Origin: an uncultured Bacilli bacterium
GTDB taxonomy: Bacteria > Bacillota_I > Bacilli_A > RF39 > UBA660
Length of the DNA: 23,822 bases
Assembly: GCA_944332105.1 (NCBI GenBank)
Contig: CALVJI010000010.1
Span: 1-23,822 of the forward strand
Reading direction: 5' to 3'
Shown: in pieces, positions 5,760 to 13,614 of the stretch
Position numbering within the stretch: the stretch's first letter is position 1
How the letters are laid out: each line of letters begins with the position of its first letter
The notes under the pieces: generated by a model
Databases searched by the model: none
What the model was told of the DNA's origin: nothing
The model's input: the letters and a program-made list of their open reading frames with translations, nothing else
Position numbers and translations under genes: made by a program

Positions 5760-8036
5760 ATGGATTATCAAAATCAGATTATAGATTTTTTGAAAGGAAC
5801 AAATAGATTTTATTCTTTTTGGGATTTACAAAAATTTTTTCCAAAGATTACTGATTTAAAAATGGTATTGACTGATTTAGAGAAAAAAGGAAAAATCTAT
5901 TGTGAAAATAATCAATACATTTATATGCCTCATGATGCTTTTTTGAAGTTTGGTATTTTACAAATATCAAATCGAAAAAATTATTATATTGTTACACAAG
6001 ATAATATTAAGATTTTAATTAAGCAGAATGAAGTGAAAAAAACACAAGCAAAAGTAGGTGATGCAGTTTTTGTTGAGTTAGTGTCTGCAGAATATTCTAA
6101 AAGACAATGTAATTATGGAAAAATAAAAAGAGTAGTCCAAAGCTTAGAGAGAGATTCTACTTATTTAGTTAAAGCCAAAATTATGAGAAAAAGTTTGCAT
6201 GGTAACTATTATGTTTTATTTCGAGGTAAAGAAGTGTTATTAGATTCGATGCAATTACATGGAGCCTTTGTCGGTGATATTGTTAATCTTCGTATACATG
6301 AGACTGAATATGCTGTAGAGGCAGAAGTACAGGAAGTCCTACAAAAGAAAGAGGAGAAAAAAATTTTTATATATCGCGATCATCAGTGGCATTCTCTAGA
6401 AAATTTCAATTATGTAGGATTTTTGAAGGAACCAATAGCTTTTAATGAAAATGATCAAATATTAGCAACATATAATTTTGATTGCACAGAAAATGTTTTT
6501 AATATTGATTTTGTTAAAAAAATTTCTCGTGATTTAAAAGAGTGGATTGCTCAAGAAGCAATTGATTATAATTTTTCGTTTACATTTTCAGACGAAATAA
6601 AAAAAGAGATATATCTTCTTCCTGAGTTTATAAATCATTCGAAAAGAGTAGATTTAAGAAATTTATTAACAATTACTATAGATCCACCTTATGCTAAAGA
6701 TTTAGATGATGCTATTTCTATTGAAAAGAATTCGAAAGGTTATCGCTTATATGTTCATATTGCGGATGTGGATTATTATGTTCCTTTTAATAGTTCTTTG
6801 TTTAAAGAAGCTATAAAACGAGGAAATAGTTGCTATCCGTCAAAATACGTTTTACCGCAACTTCCAGAAGAATTATCTAATGGCTTATGTTCTTTGAATG
6901 AAAGTGAAGATAGATTAACGAAAACAATGATGATTGATGTGGACTTTAATGGTAAAATTACGGATTATCAAATTTTTCATAGTGTTATTCGAAATGATAA
7001 AAAAATGTCTTATGATAAAGTGAATTTGTTGTTAGAAAATAATTATGTCGATCCTGAATATTTACCTTTTCATGATTGTTTATTTAAAATGAATGAATTG
7101 TCAAGTATTTTACAGACACGAAAAATGGAGCGTGGGTATTTGTATTTTTATAATTCGGAAATGAGAGTGCTTGTAGATAGCGATGGTAAACCGATTCGTT
7201 TATCTGAAGAGCCGCATGGAACAGCTCAGCAAATTATTGAAAATTTTATGTTATTAGCTAATGAAGCTACTACTGAATATGCTTATTGGTTGCAAATACC
7301 TTTTGTGTATCGAAATCATTTACCGCCTTCAACTGTAAAGTTGGCAAGGTTAAAGGATAGAATTCAGAAGTGCTACGGAAAAATTCAAAGAATTTATCGA
7401 TTGAAAAATCAAAAAAATTTTCAAAAATATTTGCTTACTGTTTATAAAAATGCTTCTTTGGAAGAAAGAAAATATATTACACAGGTTTTCCTTTGTGGAT
7501 TGGAAAAAGCTTATTATAGTGAACAATGTGAAGGCCATTTTGGATTGGCATTGGAAAGATATGGAACAGTAACTTCACCTATTCGTAAAGGAAGTGATTT
7601 AATTAATCATGTTGTTTTGGGAGAATTATTAAACAATGGTATTGACACAACTCTTATGGATAAGATTCATGAGTATATTCCTACTGTGGTGAATCATTTG
7701 ACAAATCAAGAAATTGCTGCAGACACTTTAGAAGAACATGTGAATGAATACTTATTAGAGCAGTATTTAATGCAGTATGTTAATTATAAGTTTAATGCGG
7801 TGGTGGAGTTTATTACGGAAGATCAGATTTATTTTCAGACTGATAATAATATTCGTGGTTCAGTTTTAGTGCCCAAAGGTAGTTATTTGGATAAAATGAG
7901 GCATATACTATATATTAATGATACAATGCTTCAAATTGGTAGTCCCATTACAGTTTATGTAAGAATGGAGAATACAGAAAAAGCAGGAATATTGTTTGAA
8001 TTGTTGGATTCTAATTATAAGTTGTTAAAAAAATAA
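5760..8036 (+). CDS. rnr: RNase R family 3'-5' exoribonuclease
   Basis: A 758-residue processive, magnesium-dependent exonuclease that degrades structured RNA. In order: winged-helix region (1-60), cold-shock/OB domains (~65-250), RNB catalytic domain (~298-620) and an S1 domain (~677-755). The RNB aspartates are present in DPPYAKDLDD (D308, D314, D316, D317). The later signature usually written TSPIRRYPDL is TSPIRKGSDL here (605-614), so this copy is a divergent member; the length is normal. ATG 5760 is preferred over an in-frame TTG at 5742 because GAGAGGG (5748-5754) precedes it and 5742 lies in the terminator T run. It sits between a Thr T-box and thrS, so its synthesis should respond to threonine starvation. 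Confidence 0.9.
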   Translation: MDYQNQIIDFLKGTNRFYSFWDLQKFFPKITDLKMVLTDLEKKGKIYCENNQYIYMPHDAFLKFGILQISNRKNYYIVTQDNIKILIKQNEVKKTQAKVGDAVFVELVSAEYSKRQCNYGKIKRVVQSLERDSTYLVKAKIMRKSLHGNYYVLFRGKEVLLDSMQLHGAFVGDIVNLRIHETEYAVEAEVQEVLQKKEEKKIFIYRDHQWHSLENFNYVGFLKEPIAFNENDQILATYNFDCTENVFNIDFVKKISRDLKEWIAQEAIDYNFSFTFSDEIKKEIYLLPEFINHSKRVDLRNLLTITIDPPYAKDLDDAISIEKNSKGYRLYVHIADVDYYVPFNSSLFKEAIKRGNSCYPSKYVLPQLPEELSNGLCSLNESEDRLTKTMMIDVDFNGKITDYQIFHSVIRNDKKMSYDKVNLLLENNYVDPEYLPFHDCLFKMNELSSILQTRKMERGYLYFYNSEMRVLVDSDGKPIRLSEEPHGTAQQIIENFMLLANEATTEYAYWLQIPFVYRNHLPPSTVKLARLKDRIQKCYGKIQRIYRLKNQKNFQKYLLTVYKNASLEERKYITQVFLCGLEKAYYSEQCEGHFGLALERYGTVTSPIRKGSDLINHVVLGELLNNGIDTTLMDKIHEYIPTVVNHLTNQEIAADTLEEHVNEYLLEQYLMQYVNYKFNAVVEFITEDQIYFQTDNNIRGSVLVPKGSYLDKMRHILYINDTMLQIGSPITVYVRMENTEKAGILFELLDSNYKLLKK

Positions 8037-8060
8037 AATATAAAAGAGAGGATGATAAAA

Positions 8061-9794
8061 ATGATAAATATTAAAGAAGATGAAAAATTAAGTGTTTTAA
8101 ATCATAGTTGTGCGCATTTACTTGCTCAAGCAGTGAAGCACCTATATCCAGAAGCTAAGTTTTGGGTTGGACCAGTCATCAGTGATGGTTTTTACTACGA
8201 TATGGATTTAGGGGATGTGACTTTAAAAGAAGAAGATTTGGAACGCATTCAAAAAGAAATGAAAAAGATTAGTAAGGATGGCAAGAAAATTATTCGGCAT
8301 GAATTGAGTCGTGAAGAAGCATTAGAAATGTTTCATGATGATCCTTATAAAATCGATTTAATCGAAAATATGCCAGAGGATGAAGTTATTTCTTGTTATA
8401 CGCAAGGAGATTTTACAGATCTTTGTCGAGGACCTCATGTTGATTCTGTAAAAGAATGTAAATATTTTAAACTATTAAAAGTAGCTGGAGCATACTATAA
8501 AGGAGATTCTAACAATAAAATGTTACAACGTATTTATGGTATTTGCTTTGATACAGAAGAAGGCCTAAATGAATATTTAGAAATGTTAGAAGAGGCTAAA
8601 AAAAGAGATCATAAAAAGTTAGGTAAAGAATTAGGACTATTTATGATTAGTGAATATGGTCCAGGTTTTCCATTCTGGCTTCCTAATGGAATGATTTTGA
8701 GAAAAACTCTAGAAGATTTTTGGTATGAAGAACATACGAAAGAAGGATATATTTTTGTTAAAACGCCAATGATGTTAAATCGTGATCTTTGGGAGTTATC
8801 TGGTCATTGGGATAATTATAAAGAAAATATGTATACAACGAAGATTGATGAAACTGAATTTGCCATTAAACCAATGAATTGTCCTGGTGGTATGCTTGTG
8901 TATAAACATGATTTACATTCTTATCGTGATTTGCCTATTCGATGTGGTGAATTAGGACTTGTTCATCGTCATGAAGCAAGTGGAGCTTTAAATGGATTAT
9001 TCCGTGTTCGTTGTTTTACCCAAGATGATGCTCATATCTTTATGAGAGAAGATCAAATGGAAGAAGAAATTATAAGACTTATTTCCTTTATTGATCGCAT
9101 TTATAGTGTGTTTAAATTACCTTATACGATTGAATTATCTACTCGTCCAGAGGAAAAATATATAGGCGATATTGAAACTTGGAATAAGGCTGAAGCTATT
9201 TTGGAGGACGCTTGTCATAAAGCTCATAAAGAATGTAAAATTAATCCAGGTGATGGTGCATTTTATGGACCAAAATTAGATTTTCATGTTACGGATTCTT
9301 TAGGAAGAGAATGGCAATGTGGTACCATTCAAGTTGATATGCAACTTCCTGAACGTTTTGATTTAACGTATATTGATAAAGATGGTTCTAAGAAAAGACC
9401 AATTATGCTTCACCGTGTTATCTTTGGTTCAGTAGAAAGATTTATTGGTATTTTAATTGAACATTTTGCTGGAGCTTTCCCTTTATGGCTTGCACCTACT
9501 CAAATTAATATTATTCCAGTTAATATGGAATATCATGAAGAGTATGCTAAAGATGTTGAAGCTTGGTTAAATGAAAATCATTATCGTGTTTCTTTGGATA
9601 GCCGTAATGAAAAGTTAAGTTATAAGATGCGTGAAAGTGTAGTGAAAAAAATTCCAGTATCTTTGATTTTAGGACAAAAGGAAATGGATGAAAATTTAAT
9701 TAGTTATCGGGAATTTGGTAGTGAGGAAACTATCACAGTTTCTAAAGAGGAATTCTTAAAATATTTAGAGAAAAGAGTAGAAGAGAAAAAATAA
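8061..9794 (+). CDS. thrS: Threonyl-tRNA synthetase lacking the TGS domain
   Basis: Charges tRNA-Thr with threonine. The 577-residue protein starts directly in the editing (N2/SAD) domain: HSCAH (H15, H19) and CRGPH (C122, H126). The ~60-residue N-terminal TGS domain of the usual ~640-residue enzyme is missing. The class II core follows: MNCPGGM with zinc ligand C274, TQDDAHIF with H325, and HRVIFGSVERFIG with H451, then the anticodon-binding domain from ~480. ATG 8061 is chosen because GAGAGG touches ATG 8052 but is spaced nine bases from 8061. It is 24 bp behind rnr and is under the same Thr T-box. Confidence 0.95.
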   Translation: MINIKEDEKLSVLNHSCAHLLAQAVKHLYPEAKFWVGPVISDGFYYDMDLGDVTLKEEDLERIQKEMKKISKDGKKIIRHELSREEALEMFHDDPYKIDLIENMPEDEVISCYTQGDFTDLCRGPHVDSVKECKYFKLLKVAGAYYKGDSNNKMLQRIYGICFDTEEGLNEYLEMLEEAKKRDHKKLGKELGLFMISEYGPGFPFWLPNGMILRKTLEDFWYEEHTKEGYIFVKTPMMLNRDLWELSGHWDNYKENMYTTKIDETEFAIKPMNCPGGMLVYKHDLHSYRDLPIRCGELGLVHRHEASGALNGLFRVRCFTQDDAHIFMREDQMEEEIIRLISFIDRIYSVFKLPYTIELSTRPEEKYIGDIETWNKAEAILEDACHKAHKECKINPGDGAFYGPKLDFHVTDSLGREWQCGTIQVDMQLPERFDLTYIDKDGSKKRPIMLHRVIFGSVERFIGILIEHFAGAFPLWLAPTQINIIPVNMEYHEEYAKDVEAWLNENHYRVSLDSRNEKLSYKMRESVVKKIPVSLILGQKEMDENLISYREFGSEETITVSKEEFLKYLEKRVEEKK

Positions 9795-9803
9795 TAAGAA
9801 ATT

Positions 9804-9826
9804 GAACAGTAAAATGTTCTTTTTTT
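9804..9826 (+). terminator. Terminator after thrS
   Basis: Short hairpin GAACA (9804-9808) with TGTTC (9815-9819), followed by seven T residues. The stem is weak but well placed, nine bases after the stop. Confidence 0.6.
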
Positions 9827-9833
9827 CTTTGAT

Positions 9834-9862
9834 TTGACGATTTTAACTTTCTATGATAGGAT
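9834..9862 (+). promoter_or_regulatory. Promoter of the methyltransferase-like operon
   Basis: TTGACG (9834-9839), 17 bp, TAGGAT (9857-9862). It begins eight bases after the thrS terminator T run. Because the -10 covers the in-frame ATG at 9853, translation should start at 9889. Confidence 0.6.
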
Positions 9863-9888
9863 ATGTAAGCAAAAGTGAAAGGTTTGTT

Positions 9889-10632
9889 ATGAAAAAATCT
9901 GGTTTTGATAGTATATATCCCTTTGCAACTGAAAATGTGAGTGGTTATTTTGAAAAATTAAATTTGCTTGGAAAAAGCATTTTAACGGTAGGTTCGTCAT
10001 TGGATCAGCTTTTTAATGCTGTGATTTGTGGAGCAACAGAGATTACTGTTTTTGATATTAATCCTAATGTTCGTGATTATTTTGAATGGAAAAAAAGAAT
10101 GTTAAAAAAATGTAAGAGACAAAATTTTGTGAAATATTTATTGCGGAATTTAAAAGAGGATTTGGTATTTTCTAGTGATGTAATGGATATTGATAAGATT
10201 TATGCAAGTAATAATTATTTACAGAATGATGCATCTTATGAAAAATTGATTGCCTTATTAGAAAGTACATCTATTCAATTTATTGAAGGCGATATTTTTA
10301 AAACACATTTGTCTCAAAAATTTGATTGTATTGTCTTTTCGAATGTTTTGCAGTATTTGAATTATTTTTTTCAAAAAAGTGAAATTGAAATATATAAAGA
10401 AATTTTATATTTAGTTAGTCGTTGGGAAAAATGTTTAAATAAAAATGGAGTGTTACAATTACTTTATTTATACTCATATTCTTATGAAGATTTGTATAAA
10501 CAGGATCATGCTCTAATTTGTTATAATTTAAGAAAAATAGTTTCCCATTTACACCCTTATTCTTTGGATATTGAATGGGTTTCAGGTTTTCATGAAAAGC
10601 ATGATGCAATTGTTACTTATACTCGAAAATAG
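9889..10632 (+). CDS. SAM-dependent methyltransferase-like protein
   Basis: A 247-residue protein with a Rossmann-type nucleotide-binding start: ILTVGSSLDQ (31-40), then FDINP (55-59) at the position of the acidic ribose-binding residue. The VGSSLDQ.FNA...GA arrangement recalls DUF3419/BtaA-like aminocarboxypropyl or methyl transferases, but substrate-specific motifs are not evident and the function is open. A later FDCIVFSNVLQYLN stretch fits the motif after the active-site strand of class I methyltransferases. AAAGG six bases before the ATG supports this start, as does the upstream promoter. The gene 18 bp downstream is probably its operon partner. Confidence 0.7.
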   Translation: MKKSGFDSIYPFATENVSGYFEKLNLLGKSILTVGSSLDQLFNAVICGATEITVFDINPNVRDYFEWKKRMLKKCKRQNFVKYLLRNLKEDLVFSSDVMDIDKIYASNNYLQNDASYEKLIALLESTSIQFIEGDIFKTHLSQKFDCIVFSNVLQYLNYFFQKSEIEIYKEILYLVSRWEKCLNKNGVLQLLYLYSYSYEDLYKQDHALICYNLRKIVSHLHPYSLDIEWVSGFHEKHDAIVTYTRK

Positions 10633-10650
10633 AGTAGAGAGAGTGATTGA

Positions 10651-11328
10651 ATGAGTATTAAAGAATATATTAAAAATAAAATTATTTTGGAGAATTTTGC
10701 CTATGCTTATATGTATCTACCTTCATACATTCATTTAGAAGGAATAACATCTGTTACTAATAATTGGCAAGTTTTAAATGTTGCTTCTTCTCAAAGTATC
10801 ATTCAAAATAAAGATCAAACAACTTATATGTTTCATTTTTATTCTTTAGATGATGTAAAAGATTTTTTGGCACAGTTTGTTTATGAAAAGGATTTACTTA
10901 AAAAATTTGAATGTGAATATATGGATATATTTGGTATTTCTTCTCAGTTTACTGTGGATCTTTTAGAGAATAATGTGGTTAAGGTAAAAAAAGAAAAGAG
11001 TAATAATGATTTTAAAAGAATAAAAGTAGAACAATATTTTCAAAATGGACAAATTGTTTCTGCTAAAGTGTGGGAAAATGATTCCTTACAATATAGTTGT
11101 TATATAGATGGTAATATTGTTTATTTAGATGAAAAGGGTGTTTCTCAGAAATTTAGAGTTCGCAAAATAGATCCGAGTTTATTTCGGAAACTTGATTTTT
11201 CAGAAGAAAATCATTATTATGAAGTACTTCCTTTAGATTATAAGAGTAATCGTAGTTTTCAAAGAGAATGTAATGATGTTTATAAACGAATAAAGAAGAT
11301 GGGACAAAAAAAGACTTCACCTAATTAA
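10651..11328 (+). CDS. Hypothetical protein, partner of the methyltransferase-like gene
   Basis: A 225-residue protein I do not recognise. It has no signal peptide or membrane segment. The composition is rich in aromatic residues (Tyr, Phe), Lys and Asn, with alternating short strands and helices, and a basic C-terminus ending in KKMGQKK. A GAGAGAGTG ribosome site precedes the ATG. It starts 18 bp after the methyltransferase-like gene and shares its transcription unit, so a common substrate or regulatory role is possible. The serS promoter overlaps its last codons. Confidence 0.75.
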   Translation: MSIKEYIKNKIILENFAYAYMYLPSYIHLEGITSVTNNWQVLNVASSQSIIQNKDQTTYMFHFYSLDDVKDFLAQFVYEKDLLKKFECEYMDIFGISSQFTVDLLENNVVKVKKEKSNNDFKRIKVEQYFQNGQIVSAKVWENDSLQYSCYIDGNIVYLDEKGVSQKFRVRKIDPSLFRKLDFSEENHYYEVLPLDYKSNRSFQRECNDVYKRIKKMGQKKTSPN

Positions 11329-11344
11329 AAAAATATGCTATACT
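11316..11344 (+). promoter_or_regulatory. Promoter of the serS T-box transcript
   Basis: TTCACC (11316-11321), 17 bp, TATACT (11339-11344). The -35 lies within the last codons of the upstream gene. The start is expected near 11351. Confidence 0.65.
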
Positions 11345-11350
11345 ATAGTA

Positions 11351-11549
11351 GAAATCAGAAAAAAGACATGGCAAATTTTATGTTTCTTTATAGAAAGCCT
11401 ATGGGTGATGGAAATAGGTAAGGAAAAAAATTTGTTTCTACTTTTTAGAGGGACTAATCCTCCACGGCTTAAAACCGTTATCAAAATTAAGTGAAAAAAG
11501 GATGGCACCGCGACAATTCGCTCCTGGAGGAGTGGTTGTCGTTTTTTTT
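11351..11549 (+). ncRNA. T-box riboswitch, serine specifier
   Basis: Leader of serS. CAAATTTT (11372-11379) pairs with AAAATTTG (11427-11434) to form stem I beside the specifier loop. TCT (11437-11439) is the likely Ser specifier. A GGGTGATGGAAA distal motif is at 11403-11414. The T-box GGATGGCACCGCG (11500-11512) has a UGGC bulge that matches the G73 discriminator of tRNA-Ser, which independently supports serine. Confidence 0.92.
11511..11549 (+). terminator. Regulated terminator of the Ser T-box
   Basis: CGACAA and CTCC of the left arm (11511-11524) pair with GGAG and TTGTCG (11529-11541) around a TGGA loop, followed by a run of eight T residues. It competes with the T-box antiterminator. 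Confidence 0.85.
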
Positions 11550-11585
11550 CTAAAAAGTATTGTCTTTAAAGAAAGGGTGAAAAAA

Positions 11586-12875
11586 ATGATTGATATTAAG
11601 TTGATTCGTGAAAACAAAGAAATGGTAAAGGAAAACATTAAGAAAAAGTTTCAAGATGAAAAGTTGCCTTTAGTTGATGAAGTTTATGAGTTTGATGAAA
11701 AATGGAGAGAAGCTCGGAAAAAAGCTGATGATCTGCGCAACGAAAAAAATAGAATGGCAAAAGAAATTGGTACTTTGATGGGACAAGGTAAAAAAGAAGA
11801 GGCTGAACAGATGAAAAATCAAGTTCGGCAAATGAATGAAGAAATCGAGAAGTTAGAAGTAAACGAAGAAGAGTATCAAAAAGAAATTACCAAAAGAATG
11901 ATGGTTATCCCTAATATCATTGATGATAGTGTACCAATTGGTAAAGATGATACAGAGAATGTGGAAAATGAGCGTTTTGGTGAACCTGTAGTTCCAGATT
12001 ATGAAATTCCTTATCATGCTCAAATTATGGAAAGCTTTAATGGTTGGGATAAAGATGCTGCAGGTAGAACGAGTGGTAATGGCTTTTACTATTTAATTGG
12101 TGATATTGCGCGACTTCATAGTGCGATGCTTTCTTATGCTAGAGATTTTATGATTGAAAAAGGTTTTACTTATTGTATTCCACCTTTTATGATCAGAAGC
12201 GATGTTGTCACTGGCGTTATGAGTTTTGCAGAAATGGATGCTATGATGTATAAAATAGAAGGTGAAGATTTGTATTTAATTGGAACTTCTGAACATAGTA
12301 TGATTGGTAAATTTAAAGATCAAATTCTTAAAGAGGAAAGTTTACCAATAACTATGACTTCTTATTCACCATGTTTTAGGAAAGAAGTGGGCGCTCATGG
12401 TATTGAAGAACGAGGAATTTACCGTGTTCATCAATTTGAAAAACAAGAGATGATTGTGTTATGTGAGCCAGAAGAATCGATGACTTGGTATGAAAAAATG
12501 TGGCAATTTACAGTCGAGTTATTCCGTAACTTAGATATTCCTGTCAGGACTTTAGAGTGTTGTAGTGGCGATTTGGCTGATTTGAAAGTAAAATCATGTG
12601 ATGTAGAAGCTTGGAGTCCCAGACAACAAAAGTATTTTGAAGTGGGTTCTTGTTCCAATTTAGGAGATGCTCAAGCGCGGAGACTAGGAATCCGAACTAA
12701 GAAAAATGGAGAGACCTATTTTGTTCATACTTTAAATAATACGGTACTCGCTTCAAGTCGGGCAATGATTGCTTTGCTTGAAAATAATTATCAAAAAGAT
12801 GGTAGTGTAAAGATTCCTAAGGTTTTACAACCTTATATGGGTGGTTTAGAAGTATTAGTACCTAAGAATAAATAA
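11586..12875 (+). CDS. serS: Seryl-tRNA synthetase
   Basis: A 429-residue class II enzyme charging tRNA-Ser. The N-terminal ~105 residues form the charged antiparallel coiled-coil arm that contacts the tRNA variable arm. The catalytic core includes a GTSEHSM segment, motif 2 around RVHQFEKQEM, and motif 3 TLNNTVLASSRAMIALLENN. In motif 3, NNT replaces the more common NGS; this variant occurs in the family. The start has GAAAGGGTG upstream. An in-frame ATG at 11502 belongs to the T-box and is not a start. The gene is controlled by the Ser T-box and ends at its own terminator, so it is monocistronic. Confidence 0.96.
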   Translation: MIDIKLIRENKEMVKENIKKKFQDEKLPLVDEVYEFDEKWREARKKADDLRNEKNRMAKEIGTLMGQGKKEEAEQMKNQVRQMNEEIEKLEVNEEEYQKEITKRMMVIPNIIDDSVPIGKDDTENVENERFGEPVVPDYEIPYHAQIMESFNGWDKDAAGRTSGNGFYYLIGDIARLHSAMLSYARDFMIEKGFTYCIPPFMIRSDVVTGVMSFAEMDAMMYKIEGEDLYLIGTSEHSMIGKFKDQILKEESLPITMTSYSPCFRKEVGAHGIEERGIYRVHQFEKQEMIVLCEPEESMTWYEKMWQFTVELFRNLDIPVRTLECCSGDLADLKVKSCDVEAWSPRQQKYFEVGSCSNLGDAQARRLGIRTKKNGETYFVHTLNNTVLASSRAMIALLENNYQKDGSVKIPKVLQPYMGGLEVLVPKNK

Positions 12876-12902
12876 GTATAGTGAGAGCTATACTTTTTTT
12901 TA
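12874..12902 (+). terminator. Terminator after serS
   Basis: AAGTATAG (12874-12881) pairs perfectly with CTATACTT (12888-12895), followed by T residues. The left arm starts inside the TAA stop codon. Confidence 0.85.
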
Positions 12903-12957
12903 AAATTTAAAAACTTTTTCACTTTTTGGATATTTCGACATTTTTTTGTCTAGTAAA

Positions 12958-12974
12958 TTGGTATAATTTACCAA
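12958..12974 (+). promoter_or_regulatory. Extended -10 promoter inside a palindromic operator
   Basis: TATAAT (12962-12967) is preceded by TGG, an extended -10; no good -35 lies at 16-18 bp. The -10 sits in a perfect inverted repeat, TTGGTA (12958-12963), TAATT, TACCAA (12969-12974). This is a likely operator, plausibly for the HTH protein encoded just downstream (autoregulation is inferred). Confidence 0.55.
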
Positions 12975-13080
12975 AAAAAGAAAGGAAACTACAAAAAAAG
13001 TTCGATTTATGTTCATTTTAACCTTGCGTGGTTAATAGTTTTGAAGCGGATATTGATATACTTTTTGTAGGGTGGTGCGT
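12975..13080 (+). promoter_or_regulatory. Foldable ~105 nt leader of the HTH operon
   Basis: The leader can form an outer stem CTACAAAAA (12989-12997) with TTTTTGTAG (13062-13070). It encloses a perfect hairpin TTAACC (13018-13023) with GGTTAA (13030-13035). The outer 3' arm reaches into the AGGGTGG ribosome site (13069-13075), so folding could limit translation. No known riboswitch class is recognised. Confidence 0.4.
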
Positions 13081-13320
13081 GTGAAACTGTCTAATGCAAT
13101 ATCCCAAAAAATTTTGAAAATTTGTATGGAAAAGAATATAACACCAAATAAATTAGCAAGTATTTGTTGTTTGACACAAAGTACAGTTCAAAATTTGATT
13201 GTGGGTAAATCTAATAATCCAAAATTATTAACGATAATTCGGATATGTGAAGGTCTTAATATTTCATTAAAGGACTTTTTCGATGATGAATTGTTTGCTA
13301 AGATAGAGAGGGAAGATTAA
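13081..13320 (+). CDS. XRE/Cro-type helix-turn-helix regulator
   Basis: A 79-residue cytoplasmic DNA-binding protein consisting of a single HTH domain. The helix pair lies around ITPNKLASICCLTQSTVQNLIVG (about 19-41), followed by the typical NPKLLTIIRICEGLNISLKDFF helix and turn. GTG 13081 is preferred over GTG 13072 and 13075 because AGGGTGG (13069-13075) is then correctly spaced. Its stop is immediately followed by the ATG of a small acidic protein, so the two are cotranslated. The palindrome over the operon's own -10 suggests negative autoregulation. Cysteines 27 and 28 in the recognition region could be redox-sensitive, but that is speculation. Confidence 0.85.
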   Translation: MKLSNAISQKILKICMEKNITPNKLASICCLTQSTVQNLIVGKSNNPKLLTIIRICEGLNISLKDFFDDELFAKIERED

Positions 13321-13539
13321 ATGAAAATTGTCGAAGAGAAAGAAAAGAAAACTATTGTCTTAGATGAAGGCGATGTAATTGAGGTGAAAACTTTAAAAGG
13401 AAATCCTTTATTACTTAGAGTGGAATGTCAGGATGGTTGTTTATTAGTTGATGAAATCAATATTAAACGAATTAAAGAGATTGGGATTGAAGAAGAAGAA
13501 TTAGCTAAATTAAAACAATACAATCAAAGAAATAAATAA
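13321..13539 (+). CDS. Small acidic hypothetical protein paired with the HTH regulator
   Basis: A 72-residue protein whose ATG follows directly on the TAA of the HTH gene, so translation is probably coupled. It is rich in Glu, Lys and Val/Ile. The first ~48 residues look like a small beta-barrel (alternating hydrophobic strands with turns at EGD, KGN and DGC), ending in a charged helix. I do not recognise the family. Coupling to a DNA-binding protein suggests a modulator or antitoxin-like partner, but nothing in the sequence proves this. Confidence 0.65.
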   Translation: MKIVEEKEKKTIVLDEGDVIEVKTLKGNPLLLRVECQDGCLLVDEINIKRIKEIGIEEEELAKLKQYNQRNK

Positions 13540-13566
13540 TTTTGTAAAAATATCTAAATGTTCAAA

Positions 13567-13595
13567 TTTACATTTATTAGGTGACGTGCTATACT
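13567..13595 (+). promoter_or_regulatory. Promoter of the NlpC/P60 gene
   Basis: TTTACA (13567-13572), 17 bp, TATACT (13590-13595) with a TGC extended -10. This is one of the strongest promoters in the window. Confidence 0.75.
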
Positions 13596-13614
13596 TCTTT
13601 TAGAAGAGGTTTGT

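Noticed and set aside
7380..7440. AAAATTTTTC-like sequence resembling the end of the palindromic element
   Set aside because: It is inside conserved rnr coding sequence and shares only low-complexity A/T runs, not the GATGTTA motif.
11502..11585. N-terminal extension of SerRS
   Set aside because: It reads through the T-box and terminator; the family start fits ATG 11586 with a good ribosome site.
13009..13035. Eight-codon leader peptide (MFILTLRG) in the HTH operon leader, with its last codons in the TTAACC/GGTTAA hairpin
   Set aside because: No ribosome site lies within a normal distance; the nearest AAAGGA is over 20 nt upstream, and no regulatory codon run is present.
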